DNA from: Paludibacteraceae bacterium | GTDB taxonomy: Bacteria; Bacteroidota; Bacteroidia; Bacteroidales; Paludibacteraceae | Direction: 5' to 3' | Length of the DNA: 64,000 nucleotides | Assembly (NCBI GenBank): GCA_017630395.1 | Contig: JAGBVI010000001.1 | Span: forward strand, 310,001 to 374,000 | Part shown: one piece after another, positions 12,743 to 23,407 of the stretch | How positions within the stretch are numbered: position 1 is the stretch's first letter | How the letters are laid out: every line of letters starts with the position of its first letter | Notes under the pieces: model-generated | Database searches by the model: none | Seen by the model: only the letters and a program-made list of their open reading frames with translations | Told to the model about the DNA's origin: nothing | Position numbers and translations under genes: made by a program

Positions 12743-15262
12743 TTAGTTCCAAGCGTATCCATCATGGACAGAAGTTACAATTAATCCACTACTTGCAAAT
12801 GCTTCATTCCAAGTGCTTGCGTCAGGAATATATTGAGAACCTTCTACAATGGCATATGCTGCATAAGGACCAGGGTTTGGATAATATACTGTCATTGATA
12901 CCTAACCACCGCTATCACATGTTCTTGCTAACGTCTAATACATATAATCATTGAAGATTTCCTGTTCCTCATTTATTGTTGTCCAATTTCCCCATGTATT
13001 AAACCAACTCAAGTTAGCTTTATCTTCAATTAAAATATGTCCTAAGAACCCTCTTTCAGAGGTGGCTGTCGTTGCAACATTACAATAATTGGCAATTCCT
13101 GCAATATTACTAGCTGTTGTTTGGTCTTGAATAATACGCCCGCTAAACATGTGTGATACATTCGTCAATCCATTGCAACAATCTGCACCTGTAAACAACC
13201 CTGAAATTTGCAATGGAAGGAAAACGGAAATATCCGACCATGTTTGCCAAGCTGCATTTGCGAACATTCGATATGCACTGCTACAATTCTAAACAAGGTT
13301 ACGAGAAGAATACCCATCATCGTTTGTAAGTTCAATAGTAAGAGGTTTTCTCGTGTTAAACATAAGGTCACAATCACCATATATTGAACCTAAATTATGT
13401 AATAAGGCGTGCTTCAAATGGGTCTCATTAAATAAACTTCTACATTGACCATAATTACTTCCTGTCGTGTCAAGATTGTGTAATTTTACTGTTTGTAAGT
13501 TTGTACAACCCTCAAACATTCCATGAACTTCTTTACATGAACCCAAATTCATATAACAATCTGTTAATTCTACACATCCTGCGAACATATAATATGCAGA
13601 AGTTAGCTTAGAGAAATTCAACACCTCGCCATTTTCTCCACCAAGATATTGAATTGAAGTCATTTGAAACATTCTTTGTGCATCTTTGAGATTCGGCAAG
13701 CTCGTATACCATGACCCTGAAGCATTATGACAGTAACTGAACATAGCCGAGCCATATTCAAGAATAGGGAACTTATCAGAAATTAATCCAAAATCTATAT
13801 TTAAATTTTCACATCCCTTAAACATATATTCCGCTTTTTTCAACTAATTGAGTCGTTCGTTCATAGTAAATGGATACGTTGTTAAAGAAGACTCAGCAAA
13901 CATATAAGTTCCATCCTCAAGTTGCGTCATCTTACAAACAGTAGAAACAATATCATCACTTGAAAGATTATAACAACCATAGAACATATACGGTGCATTT
14001 TTACCATAAGGAAGTCCTTCATATTCCGCATAACTATCATCCCAAGACTTAATACTCAATGATTGCAACCTGTAGCAACTATCAAACATCCTAGTTAAAT
14101 CACATTGACTTACCTACATAGGATTGTGCTTAATTGAAGCATTTACCAAGTAACTACAACTACTAAACATATACGAAGCATCTTCTAAGTTAGCCACTGC
14201 AATATCAACATCTGTAAGGGATGTACAGTTACCAAACATACGAGAAGAAGCATTTATCATATAACAATTAGTAATCTATTCTATATTACTCCCCGCAAAC
14301 ATTGAATTGGCAGAAGTTAGTGAATAAAAACGTACATTCGCTAATTTCGTATACTAAAAATGTGCTCCTCTAAACATTTCATTAGCACTTTCAAGATAGC
14401 GACATTCATTCCAAGAGTCTGCACCTTCGACAACACAATTTGTAAACATATAATCAGCGTATTTTAATCGGCTCATGAATCTATTTGAACATGAAATTGA
14501 CGCATATGTGTTAAAAGTAACTTCTGAAAACATGGTGTTAGCATTAATGAAAACATTTGACAAATCAGTTACATTATCGGATATGTCAACATTTATATAA
14601 CTACCTATTGCTGCATAAGAGAACATCCCTGAGCAGTTTAATGTAACATTAGGGCTAGTACCAGCACCTCCCAAAAATGCAATATCAGCACAATCAAAAC
14701 ATGAATTGTTAAAACAATATTCAAAATTAGTAGCCTTAGGGAACATGTTTGACTAGATTGTAGCATACGAATCTTTATATCCCTGAAACATATGATTAGC
14801 ATCAGTTAAGGATGAAAATTCCATATACCCAAAAGATGCACTTTGGTCACTTCCACCTTCTCTTACTGTAATTTTTGAAACACCCCTAAACATTTCAAAC
14901 GCCTCTGTCAATAAAGGAAAATCAAAACATCCATTCAATTTCTTATTGGAAACCAATTCAACATTACCACATTCTGCAAACATTCTATAACCATCCGTCA
15001 ATGAATCAAAATCCATTTGGATAGTTCTTAGAGTAGGTTCAGACCACCCTTCCGCACCAACTCTACTAAACATGTCTCTTCCTATTGAAAGCTTAGGCGT
15101 TTTAGCAGAAAATGCTGTCAAATGATAACAATAAGAAAACATTCCCTACCCATTTTCCAACAAATCTAAATCAGATTCCCATGTTTTAAGATTTCGGCTA
15201 TCAAACATTAAATTTCTACCATTTACTATCTCCTTAGTTTTTATTGTACAAATCTTACTCAT
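12743..15262 (-). CDS. BspA-type leucine-rich repeat adhesin 1 (839 aa)
   Basis: Nine in-frame TAG codons (12902, 12935, 13289, 13844, 14114, 14276, 14354, 14753, 15146) join one frame from ATG 15262 to TAA 12743. After a short N-terminal cap (T-W-E-S-D-L...GQGMFSYC) the protein is a long solenoid in which MF recurs about every 25-35 residues, usually followed by C and L, as in BspA/DUF285 leucine-rich repeats. Such repeats mediate surface binding in bacteria and protists. The C-terminus carries YIPDASTW, shared with the next gene. No signal peptide is seen, as expected for a virion protein. A receptor-binding tail adhesin is inferred. Confidence 0.82.
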
Positions 15263-15276
15263 ATCTTTAATTAAAT

Positions 15277-17778
15277 TTAGTTGTTATCATCATATGCTTT
15301 TTCATCAGAAACACGTGTAATATTCAAACGCCAACCTACTTCTGAATTCCAAGCACTTGCATCAGGGATATATCCGTTTGCTAATGTTACATCATATTCT
15401 GTTGGAGAGTCATCATCAATTATAACTCCACTTTGAGAAGTTAAAGCAATTTGCCATCCTTTATGATTGAATGTATAAGGTGAATTACCCCAAGCAGGTA
15501 TTTCAACAGCATCTGCAAATCTTTCATCTGTAATCAAGTCTGCAACGGCACTGTCAGAAATAGTAATGTCTATATATCTTTCTGTTTCTACCGTAGGAAG
15601 TACATTCAAAATGTTTAATAGTGATTGGTAACTTAACGCACAACCACCAAACATTGCAGTACCATCATTCAAAGATGATAAAGAAGTTATGTTTATGTCT
15701 GTCAATGTCGAACAACCGCAGAACATATTCCAACCACTTGTCAAAGATTGTAAACTTCCTCCAAATGATGTCAATGACTTACAATTATAGAACATCGTAT
15801 CGCCCTTCCATAATAAGGGCATATCTACCGTCCAATTTGTTAATGAGGAATAGCCAAACATTTGCTCTCCAATCCTCAAGTTAGCAAGCGAATCACTCCA
15901 TGTTGTAATTGTTGACTAAACTAATAATCCTTTACCATTTTCTATGTATTGACTTTGTATATTGAAAAGAACATTACCATTTACATCTAATGCTTCCTCA
16001 TTTGCAATAGTTGCAATCTTTCCTGTGACAGCATGACCTACTTCAGACTTCCAAGCACTTGCATCAGGAATATACAAATCCTTTACACTTGGCTGACCAT
16101 ACTCATCATATACAACAGCACCTTTCCAAATATCATAAGGTGTATGTCCTCCTTCAAGACGATAGTCAAATTGTTCTGACTTACATGGATAGAATACCAA
16201 ATTATAAGCAGTTGTCGCTGTTATGAACTCTCCCTTTCTCATTAAAATTTGAACATCTGCTTGTGCTGTATTTGAACTCTTACCAATTTCTATACCATTA
16301 AGAGTTAAAGAATTAGCACCACTTGTAGTTTGAGCTGATTTAGAAATAATCCAACCATTAGTAGGTGCTACGAAAGCTGCACCTGCTGTTGAGAGTGTTA
16401 CATTAATAGGGCAGAATACATCAGGAGTCCAATCATAGTTACGAATGGTAATACCTTTATTCTTGGCATAATTTCTTGTGAGAACACTTAAAAGAATAGT
16501 CCATCTATTTCCTGTATTATTAACCTTGGTATTAGTGTTAGTATTCCAAGTGAAAGTATTGTTACGCTTAATTGGGATTATACGGAATGAAATACCACTA
16601 TTACCTGTTGGAACTGTCCAAGTATTAGCAACCATTGAGAATCGAACATAAGAATAATCAGCAGGTGTTTCAAAAGTGGAGAATTCATATTCACAAATAC
16701 CTCTCACATTACTACCTGTCTTATCTTGTTTTTGCTTATTGATAGAATAATATGTTGCGATAGCACTATTAGAACTGTTAAAGAATTGAACACAAAGATA
16801 ACCATATGAATTGTTACCTTCAATATAAGGAATTTCAATTCTGTCAATTCTACCTGTTGTAAAATCATTCTTATCCAATTGGAATGAGTAAGCAGCGGCT
16901 TTATCAACAATATCACCGTCTTTTAAGTTAGTCCAAGTGTCATAATACTGTTGTTTTTGAGAAGATTGTTCTAACAATTCATCAAACTCTTCCTTTGTTA
17001 CATAGTTACTCAAACTTTCATTTGTGACATAATCTTCCAATGTGTCATTTGTGACATAATCACTTAATTCTTCATCAGATACAAACGACTCAAGTTCATT
17101 TTTAGTTACAAACTTATCAAAAAATTGTTCTGCATATTTTACTTCAACCCAACCCTTATAAGCTTGAGTAGTTCCATTAGAATTATAAAGCTTACTAAGA
17201 TTAGTAGGGTTAATGTTTTGATTATTTTGATTTCTACAGACATTTATTCTGAAAACAGAACAATTTGTGTTATTCGTTCCTGTAACAGGCAATGTAGCAG
17301 AACTACTTAAAACAATTCTAACAAACTCATATTCAGGAATTAATACGTTTTTGTAAGTCCAAATTGACTTTAATAATGTATTATTACCTGTTTGTCTAGT
17401 TTGTGTATCAAGAGATGTTATCTTTGCAATTTGCTCTCCACCATTAAAGAAAAGAACATGACAATATCTTGCTTCCGTATTCAATCCTTGAATATAAGGT
17501 AATGAAACCTCTTTGAGATATACATTACTAGGGATGAAATCACTTTTATCCAATTGAATTGAAACACCCTCAGTTTCACCTGTATAAGTGGTTTCATTTG
17601 TATTGAAAGTCTTTTCATCTCCAATCAAATCTAAACCACCTACTACATCAAGGATGTTTACTCTTTCATCAATAGCTCCCCCCTTGGGTCTTATTAAAAT
17701 TTTCTGAGCATCAATAATCTTGGCATCAACTGTTGTTGCCTTAAAGTTTGCTGCTGTCTTATCGTAAATCTTACTCAT
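15277..17778 (-). CDS. Tail-fibre/adhesin with duplicated domain, coiled coil and LRR end (833 aa)
   Basis: One frame from ATG 17778 to TAA 15277, crossing a single TAG at 15916. Residues about 55-185 and 280-410 look like two copies of one beta domain (QLDKSDF... and QLDKNDF..., each with YIxGxN, then C-x-V-x-F-F-N and a V-R-I/F strand). Between them lies a coiled-coil-like repeat with SDYVTND, EDYVTNE and SNYVTKE. The C-terminal ~200 residues are MF-type leucine-rich repeats. The motif YIPDASAW occurs twice, once before the repeats and once near the C-terminus, as if two adhesin modules had fused. A trimeric receptor-binding fibre is inferred. Confidence 0.82.
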
Positions 17779-17792
17779 GATTATAAAAATTG

Positions 17793-18800
17793 TTACTTAT
17801 TGAAACCCCATGTTACTGTCCAACCTTTACTTACCAATATAGAATTAAGTGTATTCCAATCATCATACTCAGCTTGGGCTGCAAAAGCATCTTTTTCACC
17901 CTGATTGTTACTACAATTTATACCAATTGTAATCTTATGTTCCTCACCATCATCATGCTTAGGTAAACTATCGACAACATTCATCAATGATTGCTCATCT
18001 AACTTGCAACCATAAAACATTTTGTCACCCTTTTCTAACGAACTCAAACTTGAAGTGAATGAAGTAAGTGTTGCATTACCATAGAACATATTATCACCGT
18101 CTCTCAATGAAGATATATTATAAATCCATTTCTCAAGTTTTGTATTATAGAATGCACCCTCTGCACTTTCTAACTTTCTTAATGAATCAGTCTCAAAAGA
18201 GGTCAAATCTGTATTGTTGGAAAATGCTCTGTTCAAATTCTAAACATTTGAGAGTTTTCCACTAAAAGATGTCAAAGAACAATCAGCAAAAATATATGAA
18301 CCATCAATGAGAGAACTCAAATTATGAGAGAAACCTGTTAATGCAGTCTAACTAAACATATATTGTCCATAAAGAACACTCTCAAATGAAGGACATTCAA
18401 GTGTAGTAATAGGTGATTTATAGAACATTTTTTCACCATTTACAAGGGTGTTCAATTCTATCTTTACACTTTTTAATTTGCTGCATTCAGCAAACATGCT
18501 TGCTCCATTCTTTACAGAATTGAAGTTTGCCATATCATCATTGAAATGAACTTCTGTAATGTTGGTACATTCAAACATACTATTTGCTGTCACTAAGGAA
18601 GGCATCTGACCATTGAAGGAAAGAATACTTGAATCGTAAGCAAAGAATGAATCGCCGTTTACCATTGTATCACAAGCAAAAGAAATAGGTCTGTTGACAG
18701 CAGTTGTCTCCTTAATAACAACTTCATTACCATCAACATCATATGTCTTCCACTCTAATTCTTCGTCTTTAGTAGGAGAATAAAAAATTACATTTAACAT
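17793..18800 (-). CDS. BspA-type leucine-rich repeat adhesin 3 (335 aa)
   Basis: Starts at ATG 18800 and ends at TAA 17793, through TAG codons at 18240 and 18348. A short N-terminal beta segment leads into MF repeats (NSMFECTNI, ASMFAECSKL, EKMFYKSPI and so on) spaced about 22-25 residues, ending in a 40-residue non-repeat tail. It lies four bases below the next adhesin gene and 14 above the fibre gene, so the cluster is probably one transcript. Role by analogy: host-surface recognition. Confidence 0.82.
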
Positions 18801-18804
18801 ATCA

Positions 18805-20460
18805 TCAATTCCATTTAATTATTATATTAGTTCCTGTTACTTTCCATTGGTCATCATAACCTTCATCAACTTGCTCACATCCATGTTTAGACTTGAAATT
18901 GTCATTTCTATAAGCAGAGTTCATACCAATGTGAAGCATTGATACATTTGCTGTTCTAGCTGCTGCTATGATAATGTCAGCACTTGCTTCATCAAACATT
19001 GATTCAGAGAACATGTTTTGATAATTACCACCCACCATGAATACAGCCTTTGAACATGATGTGAGTTGAGTACAACTATTAAACATTGAAATACAATGGT
19101 CACAAGTTGAAACGTCAAAAGAAATACTTGTTATAGGGCATTTACCAAACATATAAGCAGTAGGATAATTACCACCTGTAAATGAGTTTGTTTTAACATT
19201 TGGGAAATCCCTTGGCATATCTAAATCAAGATGTCCTGAAATATTACATTCCATGAACATTTGTCTAGCATTCTTCAAGCTTGGGAACTTACAAGGGATT
19301 TTGGTCAATTTAGAAACCTTATCAAACATGCACTATCCGTCTTCGAGTAATGGGAAAGATGTGTCATCAAAACTAGGAACAAAATTTACACAATCTCTAA
19401 ACATGTATCTTGCACTCGTAAGATTAGGGAACTTGTTTGAAACAGTAATTGTGCTTAACAAGGTACAACCTCTATACATTGAATCTGCATTTTGTAATTT
19501 AGGGAATGTTGTATCAATAGTTTTTAAATCATCACAATAATAGAACATTTTAGTACCTTGTGTCAATTCAGGGAATGACTGTGTAGAACAACTAGCGAGA
19601 GATGTACAATAATAGAACATCTCAGTTCCATGTGTAAGTTTAGGCATGCTCAAATTGAAACTAGAAATACTCGTTTCCTTAAACATTTTAGAACCGTAAA
19701 CCAATTCTGTGAATACATCACTAGTGTTACTAATTGTTGTTAAATGCTCACATTTCTCAAACATACCTTCACCATGCTATAATGACTTAAAATTAGTTGC
19801 TGTGAAACTTGTCAAATCATTACTTTCTGCAAACATTCGAATACCACTTATACACTATGGTAAGTTCATATAATAAGAAAGCAATCCTGATTTTTCCCAA
19901 GTATGATTGGCTAACAAAATGTTTTTTGGGTTATAGCCATCATAAGCAGGAGGAACTACACTCTTTCTCTTATCTGTTGCATACCACCATGAAATATCGG
20001 TAACATTCTAAGGGACAGGGTAAGGAGGATTGATAACATCAGGTATATCATCGGGTATATAATCATCAGGTTCACCTGGGGCATCGGGGCTAGTTATATC
20101 ACCTGTTCCTCCAATATAATCGGGCAATAACGCACCATAAGAAGAGCCTTCGGGAACTAAAACAGGATGTAAATGCCAACTTTCATCAGTTCTCCAATTC
20201 CATCTCCAAGGGCGATTCCACTTTTTATTCATTCCATCCTGTAATGCAGGACTTACGAATACACATTTTCCTGCATCATTATGTAATGTGTAAAATTGTC
20301 TTTGTTCAACCTACCCATTAACAACAATAGGAGAAAGAGATGTTCTATGAACTAACTTAGGTAACATTGCCGTACCTATTTCAACACCGTCTATGTAAAG
20401 ATTACTTGTAATTATTTCCTCTGCACCAATAGATACAGGACTTTGTGTCGTTCTTTTCAT
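18805..20460 (-). CDS. BspA-type leucine-rich repeat adhesin 4 (551 aa)
   Basis: From ATG 20460 to TGA 18805, with TAG codons at 19333, 19777, 19855, 20008 and 20311. The N-terminal ~75 residues resemble a fibre attachment segment. A Pro/Asp-rich hinge (PDAPGEPDDYIPDDIP) and a cap containing H-T-W-E-K follow. The remaining ~350 residues are MF repeats with the C-x-x-L pattern. The domain order (attachment, hinge, solenoid) suits a distal tail protein. A TAAATA element lies ten bases before the start. Confidence 0.82.
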
Positions 20461-20484
20461 CGTTACTTTTTATTTATTTTTCGT

Positions 20485-21528
20485 TTAATCCTCCGAAAGC
20501 ACTTCTTCCTCTGTAAGATTAGTAATAACATCCCATCCCTTGTTGTGCATTATAGGAAATAATTCATACAAAATTGTTGCTTTTTCGTTTTGAGTTAAAT
20601 GTGAAAATGAACTCCAAGTTATAGTCATTTTACATGCTTCTTCGGGAGTAATAAGCTTATAACCATCATAATATACAGGTTTACCATTTTCATCATACCG
20701 TAATAGATTTGGCTTTAACTACACACCTGTATCTCCAAGACGCTTCTCCCATCTCTTCAAATTTCTAACACCCTTTGCAATTCTTCTTACACTATCTACA
20801 TCTAAGCATGTGTTTTCAAACATACCAACACCTGTAACCAAGTTAGTTAAATCTCCAACAAAAATACGGAGATTTTTACAATTCTTAAAAGCATTTGTAC
20901 CTGTCAATAACAATGGCATTGATACTTTAACTTCTCTTAAATTTGTTGTCCCCTCAAATAATGATTCTCCTACCGTCAAACTTGGAAAATCCCCATAAAT
21001 CTGCCAAGCATACCCCTTTTCATTCTCCGTCCCTGCATTTCTATAACCAAATAAATGATTAGCTTCATATAATTGAGGAAAATCTACATGCCATACACCT
21101 ACACAATTGAAGTATGTATTGTTTGCTCTTTCAAGTTCATCAAATCTGAAACAAGTTTTATACAAATTGGGCCAGCCTCTATCAGGATTCCAATCAATAA
21201 ATGTATCTTGACCTTCTAAAATTCGTAAGTTATCAAAAGTATCACTTGCGCTCCAATGCCCCAAATTCAAGAGTTGATTAGTGTGACCTTGTGCAACGTA
21301 TGTTTTTCCGCTATTAAATTTCAACAAAACTTCTCCCGCATTATCAATAATGGTGTTATCTTCAATATATCTCCATCCATTTTTATCAGCCGTTATATCA
21401 CTCTCTTTAAGAAAGTATTTTTGAGAATCAGTTGAATACTAAATTAATGTTTCATTTAATGACTTATCTAAATCCCTTTTTGATATAAGAGGACTACCAA
21501 ATCTGTCTTTTAACCCATTCGTATACAT
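20485..21528 (-). CDS. Adhesin-like repeat protein 5 (347 aa)
   Basis: From ATG 21528 to TAA 20485, with TAG codons at 20719 and 21439. The N-terminal ~60 residues look like a small docking segment (NGLKDRFGSPLIS). The rest carries weaker leucine-rich repeats: HLFGYRN, SLFEGTTNL, NAFKNCKNL and GMFENTCL at intervals of about 25 residues. It is the first gene of the adhesin cluster and lies just downstream of the clamp-loader terminator, with a TAAATA element 9 bases before the start. Confidence 0.78.
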
Positions 21529-21555
21529 TGCTTTTATTATTTAGAGAAATCAAAA

Positions 21556-21586
21556 AGGGAGTAACCCCTATAAAAGGTTACTCCCT
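21556..21586. terminator. Terminator of the clamp-loader operon
   Basis: An 11-bp perfect stem (AGGGAGTAACC, 21556-21566, with GGTTACTCCCT, 21576-21586) and a nine-base loop. On the minus strand it is followed by TTTTT. It separates the clamp-loader genes from the adhesin cluster. Confidence 0.9.
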
Positions 21587-21611
21587 ACTATGTTTATTAT
21601 TCCATTAAAAA

Positions 21612-22076
21612 TTACTCTAAGTAATCATCTAATTCGTTAGTTGTGATAATCTTCACCTTTGAAGCAATCTTGGAAAGTTGGTCTGCATGAAATCCAATGA
21701 GTTCGTAATTCACGTTCCCAATAGCACCCTTCATGCCACTTACATTACTTACGATTTCTTTGAGGAGTGTTTTGAGCTGAGCTTTAATTTCATTCTTGTG
21801 TTTTTCCTCAGCTTTCTTTGCTGCATCTTCGGCTTTTCCTTCAACAATAACGCGAGTAGTGTCTTTCTTAATCTGGGTCTTGTATGTGTTGTAATATTCT
21901 GTGAGGATTGCCTTGGCTTGCGTAAGGACTTCGCTTTTACAACCATTGCCCTCAAGTGTCATAAGACTTGCCATAGCTTCCTTGAACATGGCATAACCTT
22001 TCTTGGTCATGCCTTTCTTGGAACATTCATGAAGAGCTACTACCTTTTTACCTAATTTATTCAATTCCTTGTTCAT
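21612..22076 (-). CDS. Small helical protein next to clamp loader (154 aa)
   Basis: Predicted almost wholly helical and Lys/Glu-rich, with a likely coiled coil in the middle (EDAAKKAEEKHKNEIKAQ). No family recognised. It starts nine bases after the clamp-loader stop, the place where T4 carries gene 62, the second clamp-loader subunit. That role is only a positional inference; the 154-aa length is near T4 gp62 (187 aa) but no shared motif was seen. No in-frame TAG. Confidence 0.75.
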   Translation of the reverse strand: MNKELNKLGKKVVALHECSKKGMTKKGYAMFKEAMASLMTLEGNGCKSEVLTQAKAILTEYYNTYKTQIKKDTTRVIVEGKAEDAAKKAEEKHKNEIKAQLKTLLKEIVSNVSGMKGAIGNVNYELIGFHADQLSKIASKVKIITTNELDDYLE

Positions 22077-22085
22077 TTGTATAAT

Positions 22086-23039
22086 TTATTTAGTAATTTT
22101 CATTATCATTTCGGCAAGACATGCTGCCATACAAATCTCTGCATCAATCGCGCTTGTTAAACGATAGAGATATTCTGCAATAACAATCGTCCACTCTGCT
22201 TTCAACTTGTGGTCAAGGTCTGTCTTATCAATCACATACTTGTAAACTTGCATGAGAAGATTACTATAATCACCATTGAACTGTAACTCATTCTCAATTA
22301 CATAGCGTCTTGCAGCAATAGCATCCTTATTCTCAATCATATCGTCAATGAGATTGCTTACAAATACCTCATCCAACTTGAATTCCTTAACTTTGAGGAT
22401 GTTATTCTCATCTACACAGTTTTGTAGAGTCTTAATGACGGAGCGGATGTCAGGGTAGAAAGCATCTACAAGGGCAGGGATTTTGCGAATTTCCTCCATA
22501 GGAGCTTTAATACCCTCTAACTTAAGGATTTCCACACAACGCTTCACAATGTCCAACTTAGGAGCGGTAATATCCAACTCCACACAACGCGAAATGATAG
22601 GGTCGATAATCTTGTGACGATAATTTGCAGTAAGAATGAAGCGACAAGTATCAGCAACCTCTTCCATCAATGCACGAAGAATCTTCTGTGACTGAATATT
22701 TGAGAAACCGTCAGCCTCATCAAGAATAACAAGCTTCAAATTACCGTTGAGAGAGGCAGTCATGGCAAAATCCTTTACCTTAGTGCGAATAGTCTCTACA
22801 TTACCCTCATCAGAAGCATTGATGTAAAGCATATCACACTCAAACTCAATACCAATCACCTTGGCAAGAGATGTCTTACCCATCCCTGGACGAGAACAAA
22901 GGAGAAGATTAGGGAATTCACCCTCATTCTTCCAACTATCGAGCTGTTCTTTGGTAGCCTTAGGCAGAACCATGCTCTTGAAACAATCAGGACGATACTT
23001 AATCGCCCACATACCCTTTAACGCATACGATAACTTCAT
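22086..23039 (-). CDS. Sliding-clamp loader ATPase, T4 gp44/RFC-like
   Basis: 317 aa, close to T4 gp44 (319 aa). Visible motifs are an N-terminal KYRPDCF (the RFC box), Walker A SRPGMGKTS near residue 50, Walker B LVILDEADG near residue 107, sensor 1 around LTAN, and the SRC motif SRCVELD with its arginine finger. The protein loads the phage sliding clamp onto DNA for polymerase and, in T4, for late transcription through gp55. The -10 box at plus 23071-23076 with an AGAACT box upstream gives a leader of about 25 bases containing AGGAAAA. No in-frame TAG. Confidence 0.93.
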   Translation of the reverse strand: MKLSYALKGMWAIKYRPDCFKSMVLPKATKEQLDSWKNEGEFPNLLLCSRPGMGKTSLAKVIGIEFECDMLYINASDEGNVETIRTKVKDFAMTASLNGNLKLVILDEADGFSNIQSQKILRALMEEVADTCRFILTANYRHKIIDPIISRCVELDITAPKLDIVKRCVEILKLEGIKAPMEEIRKIPALVDAFYPDIRSVIKTLQNCVDENNILKVKEFKLDEVFVSNLIDDMIENKDAIAARRYVIENELQFNGDYSNLLMQVYKYVIDKTDLDHKLKAEWTIVIAEYLYRLTSAIDAEICMAACLAEMIMKITK

Positions 23040-23070
23040 AATTCGTGTATAGTAATTTTTTCCTACACCT

Positions 23071-23087
23071 ATTATACACGAGTTCTT
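23071..23087 (-). promoter_or_regulatory. AGAACT-N4-TATAAT promoter of clamp loader
   Basis: On the minus strand AGAACT, CGTG, TATAAT. This is the same box and spacing as at DNA polymerase, but here the ATG is 31 bases beyond the -10 rather than six. Confidence 0.6.
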
Positions 23088-23289
23088 TTATTTTCAAGAA
23101 AAATTATCCCCTTCCGCAGCATTTTTTCTTCTTTCTTCGTGCCACTCTTTGAGAATCATAGTTAATTTTTTCAAGTTTTATTCCAACTAAGGATGGTCGG
23201 CTGGAAAGTTTACTTTTCTATGCCTCCCAATGCTTCTGTTTAGAAACGTTTCTCTTTATGCTACTCACGCAAAGTATTTACACAAAAAA

Positions 23290-23315
23290 ATCAATAATTG
23301 TAAGCATTTATTGAT
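23290..23315. repeat. Hairpin near left end of tnpB element
   Basis: 8-bp perfect stem, ATCAATAA (23290-23297) with TTATTGAT (23308-23315), and a 10-base loop. Subterminal hairpins are typical of IS200/IS605 ends; assignment as the element end is inferred. Confidence 0.5.
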
Positions 23316-23395
23316 TATCCATAACTAGATAAATCAGATAAACCATATTTTTTTCAATCACCTTCTCTTACAAAAAGACTAAATAATAGTGATAG

Positions 23396-23401
23396 TATAA
23401 T
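23396..23401 (+). promoter_or_regulatory. -10 box of tnpB, six bases before ATG
   Basis: TATAAT at 23396-23401, then six bases and ATG 23408. A consensus -35 box is not visible. A TAAATAAT element lies just upstream, from about 23380. A leaderless tnpB mRNA is possible. Confidence 0.45.
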
Positions 23402-23407
23402 CAATTT

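Larger units (their letters stand above)
23040..23407. other. Regulatory region between clamp loader and tnpB
   Basis: No gene was found in these 368 bases. They hold the leftward clamp-loader promoter (23071-23087), some small palindromes (for example AGAAACGTTTCT near 23242), a hairpin at 23290-23315 and one arm of an inverted repeat (23329-23341) that probably mark the left end of the tnpB element, and the tnpB promoter (23396-23401). Confidence 0.6.
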
